From Antedon mediterranea (taxonomy: Eukaryota; Echinodermata; Crinoidea; Comatulida; Antedonidae), in assembly GCF_964355755.1 (NCBI RefSeq), contig NC_092670.1, positions 36,815,795-36,879,794 on the forward strand: a stretch of DNA of 64,000 bases, written 5' to 3'. The position numbers and the translations under genes were made by a program. The notes under the pieces were generated by a model that was not told the DNA's origin, did no database searches, and saw only the letters and a list, made by a program, of their open reading frames with translations. Below are positions 51,901 through 62,315 of this stretch, one piece after another. Each line of letters begins with the position of its first letter. Positions within the stretch are counted from its first letter, which is position 1.

Positions 51901-53903
51901 TTGTAACTGATGGCGCCGTCAAGAAATATGGCATAGCTTCCACCTTGTATGTCTCCCGTGACAGCAAACCATTACTCGCTGGTTTTTATAGCGCTAAACT
52001 ACGCGGACGACAAATGACCTGGTTACCATGTGAAGTCGAAGCTCTTTCAATTGCCGCATCCACAAAACACTTTAGTCCATTTATCATACAATCCGCACAT
52101 CAGGCACACATTTTGACAGACAGTAAGCCATGTGTCCAAGCCTACGAAAAGTTGTGCAGAGGTGAATTCTCTGTGAGTCCTCGGGTTTCAACCTTCTTAT
52201 CCACTGTTAGCCGCTATCACGCATCTGTTCACCACCTCGCAGGTTCCGCAAATATGCCGTCCGACTTCGGGAGCAGGAACGCACAACCTTGTGACGCTCC
52301 TTCTTGCCAAATCTGCTCTTTTGTCCAACAAACCGAAGACTCTGTTGTTTTCCAAGTGAACATTAAAGACGTTATATCTGGCTCCACAAAGCTACCTTTC
52401 ACTAGTCGTCCTGCCTGGCTGGCCATCCAGTCTGAATGTCCGGTCCTACGACGCACTCACGCTCACCTTTCTCAGGGTACTCGCCCCCACAAAAAAATCA
52501 CAAACATTAAAGATGTCAAGCGCCTTCTACGATTTTCTACCATAGCCAAGGATGGTCTTTTGGTCGTTCGTAGGGATGAGCCACTCGCACCCGTACGCGA
52601 ATGTATTGTTGTTCCTCGTGATGTCCTCGAGGGCCTTCTCACAGCACTTCATCTGCGTTTTGACCACCCTTCGTGCCATCAGCTTAAAACGATCGTTCGT
52701 AGATATTTCTTCGCTCTCGACATGGATGCCTCTGTGGAGCGTATCTCAGCAAGATGTCACCACTGCGCTGCCCTTCGCTCTATTCCACATACCGTTATCC
52801 CGCAGTCCACCGGAGACCCACCCGATGCAGTTGGTACCACCTTCGCTGCTGATGTAATTAAGCGTGAACGACAACTTATTCTAGTGATGCGAGAGTGTGT
52901 AACATCATTTACAGTCGCGTGCATTATCGACAGCGAACGTCACGACAGTCTACGAGACGGTTTAATCCGCCTTTGTATTGAGCTCAGGCCTCTTGACGGC
53001 CCACACGCTGTAATTCGCACCGACCCTGCTCCTGGATTTGCTTCGTTGGTCAGCGATAAGTTGTTAGCGCACCACAGAATAATGATTGAGCTAGGAAGAA
53101 CCAAAAACCCAAATAAGAATCCAATCGCCGAAAAGGCCGTACGTGAAGTAGAAGACGAACTTCTTACACAAGAACCCACTGGTGGATTAGTCACCCCAAC
53201 TATGCTCAAAATTACTATGGCTTGCTTAAACTCTCGACTACGCTCATGTGGTCTCTCTTCTAGGGAGATGTGGACACAACGCGACCAGTTTACTAACGAC
53301 CAAATTCCTCTGTCTGACAGTCAATTAATTATCTCACAGCACAAACGTCGTTTAGCCAATCATGCACATAGTGAAAGATCAAAGGCTCCAACGGGCCGTT
53401 TTCCAGCAAGCTCCGATATTGATGTTGGTGATCTTGTGTACGTCTTAGCCGATCGCAACAAGTCAAAGGCCCGTCATCGCTATCTCGTAACGTCGGTTGA
53501 TAACACTTGGTGCAATATCCGCAAATTTATCGGTTCTCAGTTACGTAGTACGGCGTACAAAGTCAAGCGTACGGAATGCTACAAGGTTCCCTCGTCACCA
53601 TCTCCTCGATCGCAACATTATTACCAAGAGGACTCGAACAGCGATGATGCTTATCAAATTCCTGAGCCACCGCATACAGAAATACCTATTGAGCTGTCAA
53701 CCCCAGCCGATCACGCTTACCAGGTTGATCCATTGCCTGCTGGTACCGACTCAGAGTTCTTAACTCCTGCTGCTTCTGATGATGTCCGCCCTCTCACCGA
53801 CCTTCATAAAGTCGTTATTCCACCACCAGTGATAGAACCCAGACGATCTACTCGCAGTCATCGCTTACCCACTCATCTTAACGATTTTGTACTTGACAAG
53901 TGA
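48996..53903 (+). CDS. retrotransposon gag-pol polyprotein
   Basis: One uninterrupted 1635-aa ORF. Order: Gag-like N-terminal part; zinc knuckle C-x2-C-x8-H-x4-C at about 283-300; aspartic protease DSGA (Asp373); reverse transcriptase with TTDLTNAF (Asp756) and catalytic box LADD (822-823), where YxDD is usual; RNase H (TDGA near 969, EVEAL, LTDSKP); integrase with His-Cys zinc part near 1215-1260 and D1286, D1343, E1379 (DD35E). Protease-RT-RH-integrase order is that of Ty3/gypsy. Gag and Pol are fused without frameshift or stop, so the Gag:Pol ratio must be set in another way, for example by processing. All catalytic acids are present, so it may be active. No envelope gene follows. Confidence 0.93.
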   Translation: MAASNRAPKQWCLGKNETINTFENWRQNLMYTLTLDTKFANFLVEGFSWGKKTRASPLRGFTDDNGFEDNVANALSAQQKVTMLELMLGQIANYCPVISRNTIVKSSTSLPCIWQCIRLHYGFQSSGAHFLEFANISLGPDERPEDLYQRLLAFIDDNLLQADSVITHHNQPITEDEELTPSLENLLTLTWLRLVHPSLPQLVKQRYGTELRSRTLASIKPEISQAMTSLLEEIKTSDDTRVMRSAILPFQRPASLPSQPPRSRYPPKTFNTQTYNNKPNKCCPFCKQGGRPDRHFLSECKFLPERDRRYMARARAANIFDDDDSYCYEQDSTRVEDPNDPPSGSSSALRIQVRQSPYLEAFHGYNTVHITIDSGATGNMIRESTARLLGVQIKPSSQSAHQADGSSQLQVMGETNVTFTRDNKDLTFNGLVVKDLDVELLAGTPFMEQNDISIRPAKRQVVMADGTTYIYGSLPTTLSECHSIRRAHVLRAPSTRTVIWPGSYIELSLPNDLTDIDTVAIEPRVDAPISKTSLPSHVWPEPRIISCVAGRIRIPNLSDEPKVLSRNEQFCQASPVFTPNLPDTSSSPIKPPKLSTTTVHTCFSDSIKLDPDSILPRNILEQFTSLHKEYDDIFNPSFKGYNGAVGPFVATVNMGPVQPPQRKGRLPQYARDKLLELQHKFDELETLGVFARPEDVGVAVEYLNPSFLVKKPNGGSRLVTSFADVGRYSKPQPSLMPDVDSTLLKIGQWKYIITTDLTNAFYQIPLSKPSMKYCGIVTPFHGVRVYTRCAMGMPGSETALEELLSRVVGDFLEEGSATKLADDLYCGGNTVEEVLNVWRRILHALSNSGLHLSATKTVICPKTTNILGWIWSQGTLRASSHRISTLSSCPRPVTVTGLRSFIGAFKMLSRVLPRCAPILSPLEAAVAGRQSQEKIDWSDELLASFASAQSILNSPHTIAIPRASDQLWIVTDGAVKKYGIASTLYVSRDSKPLLAGFYSAKLRGRQMTWLPCEVEALSIAASTKHFSPFIIQSAHQAHILTDSKPCVQAYEKLCRGEFSVSPRVSTFLSTVSRYHASVHHLAGSANMPSDFGSRNAQPCDAPSCQICSFVQQTEDSVVFQVNIKDVISGSTKLPFTSRPAWLAIQSECPVLRRTHAHLSQGTRPHKKITNIKDVKRLLRFSTIAKDGLLVVRRDEPLAPVRECIVVPRDVLEGLLTALHLRFDHPSCHQLKTIVRRYFFALDMDASVERISARCHHCAALRSIPHTVIPQSTGDPPDAVGTTFAADVIKRERQLILVMRECVTSFTVACIIDSERHDSLRDGLIRLCIELRPLDGPHAVIRTDPAPGFASLVSDKLLAHHRIMIELGRTKNPNKNPIAEKAVREVEDELLTQEPTGGLVTPTMLKITMACLNSRLRSCGLSSREMWTQRDQFTNDQIPLSDSQLIISQHKRRLANHAHSERSKAPTGRFPASSDIDVGDLVYVLADRNKSKARHRYLVTSVDNTWCNIRKFIGSQLRSTAYKVKRTECYKVPSSPSPRSQHYYQEDSNSDDAYQIPEPPHTEIPIELSTPADHAYQVDPLPAGTDSEFLTPAASDDVRPLTDLHKVVIPPPVIEPRRSTRSHRLPTHLNDFVLDK

Positions 53904-54040
53904 TTCCTGATAAGTATTGTGGGGCAGAATAATCCCCAAGCTGGAGGGCAGTCTACCCGATGAAAGCTCGTTTTTCAATTTTTTATATATGATTCACAGT
54001 TTGTTCCGATTTGCCGTTTTTGTTGACTTTGTTTTTTTTG

Positions 54041-54070
54041 AGAAAAGGAAAAAAAAAAAAAAAAAAAAGG
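54041..54070 (+). promoter_or_regulatory. polypurine tract
   Basis: GAGAAAAGG followed by a long A run and GG, just before the 3' LTR. It is the expected plus-strand primer. Confidence 0.7.
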
Positions 54071-54076
54071 TAGTCA

Positions 54077-54258
54077 CGCCAGTTTGGCTGTTATGTCACG
54101 TACGGCGCTCCATGTGAGCCCCCTCGTTGTTGTTGTTTTACATACGAATGTTTACTGTTTGCTTTGTTAATAAAGTTACATTATTGTTATACCTCAAGTA
54201 TCGGTTATTCAGTTGTATTATCTGTGTGAGTATTGTCTATATTATTACCAAGTTGGCG
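54077..54258 (+). repeat. 3' LTR
   Basis: Identical to 48571-48752. Confidence 0.93.
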
Positions 54259-54690
54259 CAGAATGAATTTTGTCTACACAGAATTAATTTTGTCCACACA
54301 GAATTAATTTTGTCGTTACAGAATGAATTTTGTCGTTACAGAATGAATTTTGTCTTCACAGAATTAATTTTGTCCACACAGAATTAATTTTGTCCACACA
54401 GAATTAATTTTGTCTACACAAAATGAATTTTGTCTACACAGAATTAATTTTGTCGCCACAAAATGAATTTTGTCTACACAGAATTAATTTTGTCAACACA
54501 GAATTAATTTTGTCTACACAGAATGAATTTTGTCGAGACAAAATGAATTTTGTCCACACAGAATAAATTTTGTCAACAAAAAATGAATTTTGCAATACAA
54601 AATGAATTTTGTGTTGACAAAATGAATTTTGTATTGACAAAATTAATTATGTGTAGACAAAATTGTAATATTTCGACAAAATTAGCAATG
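54259..54690 (-). repeat. right foldback array of ~20-bp units
   Basis: About 20 units of CACAGAATNAATTTTGTCTA type, the reverse complement of the left array. Confidence 0.9.
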
Positions 54691-54709
54691 TCCCAAACGG
54701 CGCCCCGTA

Positions 54710-57000
54710 TTGTAGCTTGTATAATAAAATTTCTAATAACTGTATTTGAACAGTATATTTTTTGTGTAAATACAGTACTTGTTTTGTATTTCTATTATCT
54801 AAGTAAAATAAGATAGTCAATAATAGAAATTGACTATGGTCACACGTCGTTGTTGTTCGAGCATGCTCAGTAGTTAGAAGCCGGGAGAGGGAGGCGCATA
54901 CGTACGTCACAACTTAACACACCTCTCAAATACGCAGGAAGCGCATGATGCACAAGAAATCAGCGTCCGATATTGAAAAGAGTAAGTAAATGTGTAGTAA
55001 ATGTAACGTTCTGACAGCTTTATTTAAATTGAAATTTACAGTAGCGCCGATTAATCAAAAACGTGTTTATATAATAGAAATATATCTAGGCTAGGCCTGT
55101 TCCGTCCGCTCTACTACTAAAACGTCATTTCCCACGCGCACGGAATGGTAGGTAGCCTAGGCCTAGGCCCTAGCCTAACCGAGGAGAGGAGAGACAGGCT
55201 ACTTACTGCTGCTGAACTGAGAGGGCATTTATTGGCGCTAGTTCCGTTTCGCACCTGTCATTTATTTCGACTCAAAATGTGTTAAGAAACTTTATCGTGA
55301 GTACCACACCTTAGAATTAGGCCTCAAAAATACTTTTACGAAGGAGATCACACAAAAAGTGACAAATAAATGCTTTAAATTGATGAATTTAGTTTCTCGC
55401 ACATCGGTTCGTCAATTTCGCATACGCCATGTTCAATGTTGTTGTTTCTATGGAGCGCCAAAAGAGCAATTATAATAGAGGGCTAAAAACTCAATATAAT
55501 GCGTATATTTAATGCATTTATTGGTGAAAATTACGTTCAATTTTAATATATTTTGCCAATGTCAATGCAACGAAAATGTTACTGTTGATACCCTACATGG
55601 TTTTCGCAGTTTTCGTTAACTTTTAAGAATGAAAATCGACAAATTCATAATCCATATACATGCATGTACTGTATGTAGTTTTTATACCTCAATGATCTAA
55701 ATAATATTCGCCCTCTTAGTCTTAGGCCTAGGCTAGGTAGTGATGCTGATTTAGGCCTAGGGTTTTGTTGCATTGACATTGACAAAATATATTAAACGTA
55801 GTTTAGGCCTAAATCAGCATCACTACCTAGCCTAGGCCTAAGACTAAGAGGAATATTATTTAGATCATGAGGTATAAAAACTACAGTACATGCATGTATA
55901 TGGATGATGAATTTGTCGATTTTCATTCTTAAAAGTTAACGAAAACTGCGAAAACCATGTAGGGTATCAACAGTAACATTTTTGTTGCATTGACATTGGC
56001 AAAATATATTAAAATTGAACGTAATTTTCACCAATAAATGCATTAAATATACGCATTATATTGAGTTTTTAGCCCTCTATTATAATTGCTTTTTTGGCGC
56101 TCCATAGAAACAACAACATTGAACATGGCGTATGCAAAATTGACGAACCGATGTGCGAGAAACGCGTCTGTATAAATTCATCAATTTAAAGCATTTATTT
56201 GTCATTTTTTGTGTGATCTCCTTCGTAAAAGTATTTTTGAGGCCTACTTCTAAGGTGTGGTACTCACGAAAAGTTTCTTAACACATTTTGAGTCGAAATA
56301 AATGACAGGTGCGAAACGGAACTAGCGCCTCCTAGTGTATATATAGTGTATAGGCTAGGCCCTAGGCCTATTTTTATATATTATTACTAGAGAGACCTGG
56401 TTCAGGTTGTCTAGGAAGACTAAGCCAATCACAATATGGATAAGAGGCTAGGCCTAGGCCGAAATTGGATGTTGCGCCTCAATGAAAAAAGAAGATATTT
56501 GCGTCAACTGTGATATTTCAACAGATTTTGTAGTCCTGAGTACACATAAGGCCTAGATAGTATAATAAATTAAATTAAGTGTACCACAATAATCGTTGAC
56601 ATTGTTATTAATAACAACATCATATACTCAACAATTTTTAATTTTTAGTAAATCTACTAGGCCTAGTATAGTAAGCCTAGCTAGGAACAATTTGAATGAA
56701 AATACATAATTACATTGCATAATATTTTTCAGTATTATTATTTGATAAAAGCAAAGCCCAATAATCTTAATAATTTAATATCCTAGACTAACATTGATAA
56801 ATAATGCAAGTAATAATAATTATTTATTAATAACGTAAGAGAATAAATTATTATAAATATAAAATAAACGATTGGCCTACCTAGTACTAGGCCTATGTTT
56901 TTATAAGGAAAACGATAAATTAGACAGCAGGGATTTTCTTTTTTTGTTGCGCAATCATTCAAATTGCTCATAACAATTTATGTGTTTTGTTTTTTTCCAG
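54710..57000 (+). other. upstream region of the GTSF1-like gene
   Basis: Contains a 1.1 kb palindrome (55234-56329) flanked by TAGGCCTA-rich stretches (55085-55180 and 56345-56460). A TTTTTTCCAG acceptor at 56991-57000 just before the ATG exon shows that a non-coding first exon lies upstream. AGAGTAAGT near 54979 is one candidate donor, but unproven. Confidence 0.5.
55234..56329. repeat. 1.1 kb near-perfect palindrome
   Basis: Left arm 55234-55759 and right arm 55803-56329 (ends GGCGCTAGTTCCG / CGGAACTAGCGCC), spacer about 43 bp. Arms differ at scattered single bases and a few small indels. Non-coding. The spacer repeats TTTTGTTGCATTGACATTG, which also occurs in the right arm. It may be a foldback transposon or an inverted duplication. 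Confidence 0.92.
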
Positions 57001-57012
57001 TAAAGTAGCACC

Positions 57013-60000
57013 ATGAGTAAACCAAATGCATACAGAACTCCAAGCTCAACAAACAATGATTCAAAAGCACTACTGACATGTCCGTATGATAAAAATCACA
57101 AAATATCAGCGATGCGCTTTCCATATCATATCAGTATCTGTCGCAAGGTATAATATAATACTATATTAGTGCTTTAAAGAATCATTCCCTTCAGTTTTTT
57201 TATAAACACAGTAATGCATATGTATTACTTTAAAAATATTAAACCAGGTCATTCCTTGTTTTATTGTCAATTGATAAAAAGAGAAAAACAATGAAGTACC
57301 TAAGGTCTTTAGGCCTAGCCTAGCAGGCTTAGTTTTTTAGGCCTACCTGGTAAACAGCAGTAACATATAAACATTGTACCCAAGCTATAGGCCTTGCCTG
57401 ACATTGTTGCTGCAATAGTTGTCTTTCTGTTTTTGCCAGAATCTGTTAATACAAATTGGGAAAACCTGGTTACATTACTTCCATTTGTTTTGGCTCTCAT
57501 GATTTGATCGAAAGTTGGGTGAATCACAGAGGAAAAACAAAAATATCAATCCATGCGCGATGCATGTTGGGCTGCTTAACTTATTAGAATCTACTTAATT
57601 TTCAAATTTTACCAATTTAAAGGACAATATATAGTTTGTTTTTTTTAGTTCGTTACCTTAAATTAAAACTAAAAAAAACATAGAAAATGGATCTTTAAAA
57701 TGTTATACTAGCAGCTTTGAATATTTCTATAAGTATTTAAATGTTTCTTATTTCATTTCAGAATCACCCAACGGTAGATTTGGCTACATGTCCATTTAAT
57801 GAACGCCATATGTTTCCACGTCCGAAATTAAACTACCATGTAACAGTTTGCCCTGATAGGCGAATTATTGAACAAGACATGTTGTATGGTAATGTTGTGT
57901 GTACACATTATATATTGACTAGTTGGTACAGTATAAGGCGACACTTCCAAGACCCAAATATGTAAAAACAGTATCCAACAACCCTGTTCTGGAGACACCC
58001 TATTATGAGTCAGACATATTTTTTGATGTCACCTTAAAGATGTATTGTCCCTTTGAAAAAATATTTTTTTTAATTTTTTTGTTGAACATGTCATAATGTC
58101 ACATGATATTTATTCACTTTGACTAAAAATTGGATCGGGGGAAAAAAATGATTTACTTGAAAAAACTGTAATTTAAAGCAAAAAATAGTCAAATTGGCTG
58201 CCAGACAATGGGTTTTTGGTTGAATTTAACTGTTTTTTTTGTCATTATAAGTTAAAACATTATTTTTTTTTGTTTTTTTATATGGAAGTGATTAACTTTG
58301 TTAAAACTACAAAATGGCCTATTTAAAGTCTGATTTAATTAATCTTTATTTTTCGAATTTTTGAGGGAAAATACATCTTTAATAGATGGTTTCTAATAAT
58401 CCAGAAATATGAATTGAAATTTATTTTAATGGATGTTAATTTGTATTTTTTGTTAAGACTCCCTGAAACAAAAGGGTGATGCATCCAATTATAAAGGGTG
58501 TACAGATGTACCGTCCTATACCAATACTTACCAACCACCGCCATGCTCTGAGAACTGGGAAGAAGGTAACTATAGTGTATATTATTTGTATGTAAAATCC
58601 AAAGGTAAATTACTGCAATAATGACAATGCTCTGAGTACAGTACAAAAAAAATAAGCACTGAAAAACTGGCAATGCTGTCGGTGGTAGTGACTGGATCTC
58701 AAAATAAAATAAGCAAAAAGCTATTACAAAACAATAAAGTGAAACAGTCAGAAACAATTGCAGAGCTTTTGGGGAACACAAGCCCTTCTTCAGTATGGGT
58801 CAGTCTAATTACCGAAAACAAACCGAAAACAAAATTTAAAAAATCTAAATACCGAAAACAAATTTTGTATAATATTTTTTTTAATGTCGCCCTCTATTGA
58901 TGGGTGTTTCTAAAGCTAAGACCATACAGAGGCGCAAAAGTCATGGAAGACCCTAAGAAATGGTAGTGTGCACAAAATACAACTTAAAATCGTACAAATT
59001 CAATGAAATAGATTACATTTACTTACAAAATCTATAAACCCATTTCGTTTTTAGTCTTTTAAAAAAAAAAGCATGATTTTATCTAACTTTGCGTTTTTTC
59101 GTCCCCGGTTTTCGTCACTTATTAAGTGAATACTGAAGCGATTAAGGATAAAAACGTTATTTACTCGACTACAGTAATTTTACTGAATAGATTTTATTGT
59201 GAATCCTTTATAGTGAGCTTGTTTTAAGTATACTTTATAGTCCCTAGTATCTTTGTATAATTATCTTTGAAAATCTATAATTAAATCGATCATGATTAAC
59301 CATAGTCAATTTACTTTCTAATTATTGTAAGGAGTAATGCGCTGGTTTCTGGATCAAAAATCGAAAGACTAAAATTAAAATATTTTTATAGATTCTGTAA
59401 GTAAATGCGATGTTATCATTGATTGATTGCATGATTTTTAGTTGTATTTTATGCACACTACCATCGTAGGGTCTTCCTTGGCTTTTGCGCACACGATTTT
59501 CTCTCTGTTATGGTCTTAGATTTAGAAACACCCATCAATAGAGGGCGACATTTAAAAAATATTATACAAATTTGTTTTCGGTATTTAGATTATTTTATTT
59601 TGTTTTCGGTTTGTTTTCGGTTGTTTATGGTTGTTTTCGGTTGTTTAGGGTTGTTTTCGGTAATTAGACTGACCGTTCAGTATTTGTTATGTAATAATGT
59701 ATATTTCATATTTAATGCAAATATCTGCATATTTTTTTTACCATTGATACAGTATGAGGTCAATTTGGTCATTCTAAATCATGAGGTGTAGAATTCTCTT
59801 TGTCATAACTTTTGATTAAAAAAAAGTTTTTAGTTAATACAGAGAACATTTTACCAGGACCATCCTTATAATAGTACAGTACTGTCAGCAGAATAGGTCA
59901 CCAGACTGTATTTGGTATATTAAAACAGAAACACAGCCCAGATCAATAAATCCAGTACAATATCTCTATGCATAATTCATAAACTAAAACAGCTTCAATT

Positions 60001-62284
60001 CCTTGCTCCATCTAATTAATGTTTATTTTCCCTACAGATGTACAAAATGAACGCACGTTTGATTACGATCCTCCGGAACGTTTGTCTCAAATCTATCGCA
60101 ACACAAGTGGGTAAGTTTTTAAATTTTTTAGCTTACAGCTCTCTCTACACTATCAAACTTTATGTGACAAACAAAAAATGCGATGCGCCTATATTTGGAC
60201 ATGATGATGTTATGTCACTACCATATTTAAGCATATCACTACCATATTTAAGCATATCACTACCATATTTGGGCACATCACACTTTTTTGTTTAGTGGTT
60301 CTTTTACTGTACTCTGCTACTCTACTTTGTAAGCTGTGTTATTCGGTGTAATACAGTAAAGGATTTAACAGATTTAAAAGTGTCTCCTAATCCCCGTCCT
60401 AATCAGTGGCATAACGGCTCTGAGCGCTCACTAGCTAAACTCGGGGACCCCGGAGCTTATTGGGGCCCATGAGCAGTGCCCAGAGGAAAAAACAGGCATT
60501 AAAGTACGCCGAAAAATGCCAAAAACGCCCGAGGCCTCCAGTTATGATATTTGGTGGGCCACTTGGGTTTCCTTTAACCTTGAGCCTCTGCGTTACGCCA
60601 CTGATCATAATAGTTGTGTCCATTTAGTAGCAGGGATTTTTAGTGTTAACATATAGAGTATCTCCCTTGTTCATTTCATGGTAAAGTGTCCCATTATTAG
60701 AGGTGTCCCCTAAATAGGAGTGGTTTAAACCGGTCAGGTAAAACAGTTCATAAATGCATATTTATTGATTTGTCATTTTTCTACCTACTGTACCAATAGA
60801 ATGACTCCTTCTGAAAAGCGTGCCCACAAAGAATACCTGATTCGACAAGAAGAACGAAGAAAATTGGGATTGTAAGTCAATGAATTTATAATAATAATAA
60901 TTCACTTTAAATAGTAATTACAGTATAATGCTTGATTCTGAAAAAACTGTGATTGATTATTAGCAACATAATGCATGTACTATATTATGAAATCCATGGC
61001 AAATTATTAAAAATAATGACAATGCTGTGGGTATAATTGGCTGTATCTCAGCGGAGATACAAAATAAAATAAGCAAAAAGCTAAATCAAAACGATAATTA
61101 AAACATCCAGAAAAATTATCAGAGTATTCGAGCAACACTAGCCCTACTATTATTTTTAATATGTATTCCAATTGTTGTGCCTGTCATGACATTTTTTTTT
61201 GGTTTCATTATAAACTGAAATTATTTTTTTGTATTGATTTATGATTATAGTATATTTAAATGTATTTTTATGTATATTTTTATATTCCTTAAGACCACCA
61301 GAGCCAGAGAGGTTTAGCCATGACTCCAAACCACCAGCATTAATACCGTCTTCAAAGCAAGGTCCTTTGAGGTTGCCTCGAGAACCCCCAAAGACATACC
61401 AACAAGTTAGTCAAACTGCTATTGGTAAGAAATGTGTCCGCCTCTTTAGTTATGTTGAATGATTTAAAATTGACTCTTTTATTAAGTAATTAAACTCTGA
61501 ATGATGTAATACCAAATTTACCATGCAAAACAGTCCTGTTCACACAAAGATCACAAGAATCACTGTACAGTGATGTCACCACTCTTGAGGGTTCATCATA
61601 TCGTATCAATGTGGACAGAGTTAAGAAATTTGTCCACCTCTTTAGTTTTATCCTGTTCACATGAGGAATCACTTTACACTGAGGTCACAAGAGTTCATTA
61701 TATCGTATCAACGTGAACATAAGTGATTATTTAAACAGTTATTTTTGTCTTTTGAAGGTGGCCAGCAACTTGGTCTAATTGGTCTTGGTAGAGGAATGCT
61801 AATGAACAAACAGATAAAGATGGTAAGCCAGATTCAAGCTGAGGAAGCAAGGAAGGATGGCAAGCGGTCACCATCTCCTCAAGGTAAACACAATACACAT
61901 ACACACAATCTACCAAGCAAGTAAAATTAATGAACTATTACATTGTTGTTATAACCTACAAAAGGTGTTTAGCACCTGTTTGGTCTTTCCTTGCCTTTTA
62001 TATTTGTTTGCTCCTCTTTGTATTGTATATGTCAGAAACTTGAATAAATAAAAAAAATAAATGAATAAAACGAAATAAACAAATAAAATAAATAGGTTTG
62101 GTATTAGACTTTATCCACCATATGTGTGACGTCTTTCAGAAATTCTTTTGTGGCAAACTCTATTCATACTTTTAACACTGGTGTTTCTAGAATGTAATTT
62201 GTAACTAGATGTTTTTAACATTTTAAAGATTCTTAATTTTACTATTTTATATTTTTACATTTCTTGTCATTTTTTTGTCCGCTT

Positions 62285-62315
<31 letters not shown>

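Larger units (their letters stand above)
48571..54258 (+). mobile_element. complete Ty3/gypsy-type LTR retrotransposon
   Basis: 5,688 bp. LTRs 48571-48752 and 54077-54258 are identical (182 bp) and contain AATAAA. They end CGCCA...TGGCG, not TG...CA. A primer site directly follows the 5' LTR (TGGTGGCAGCGTCGGG; its first 11 bases fit the 3' end of animal tRNA-Leu). A polypurine tract at about 54041-54070 precedes the 3' LTR. The flanks share CAG, a possible 3-bp target duplication. An intact ORF and identical LTRs mean recent insertion. It sits in the right arm of the foldback element. Confidence 0.93.
45678..54709. mobile_element. foldback transposon with ~20-bp repeat arms, split by LTR element
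   Basis: Outer ends match as inverted repeats: 45680 GGGTGCCGTATGGGACAATG, against the reverse of 54690-54706 (GGCGCCGTTTGGGACATTG). Then come identical text ATTTTGTCGAAATATTACA and arrays of about 20-bp units (ACAAAATTCATTTTGT core). The left array is 45740-46318. The right array is 48495-48570 plus 54259-54690, interrupted by the retrotransposon. Inner ends GCCGAGCCTACTCAAGCGTG (46306) and its reverse (about 48483-48502) also pair. Without the insertion it is about 3.3 kb. The layout resembles Drosophila FB elements. No transposase found. Confidence 0.85.

Noticed and set aside
49708-53763. Several 60-134 aa ORFs overlapping gag-pol in other frames
   Set aside because: Shadows of the long gag-pol frame with no recognisable domain.
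57013-57888. U11-48K (SNRNP48) as identity of the CHHC gene
   Set aside because: Two adjacent CHHC fingers followed by IEQDM and a PPPCSENW motif fit GTSF1 better; U11-48K has a single finger.
58335-58781. 148-aa minus-strand ORF
   Set aside because: Spans the end of a MITE family 3 copy, exon 4 of the GTSF1-like gene in antisense, and a Penelope tail.
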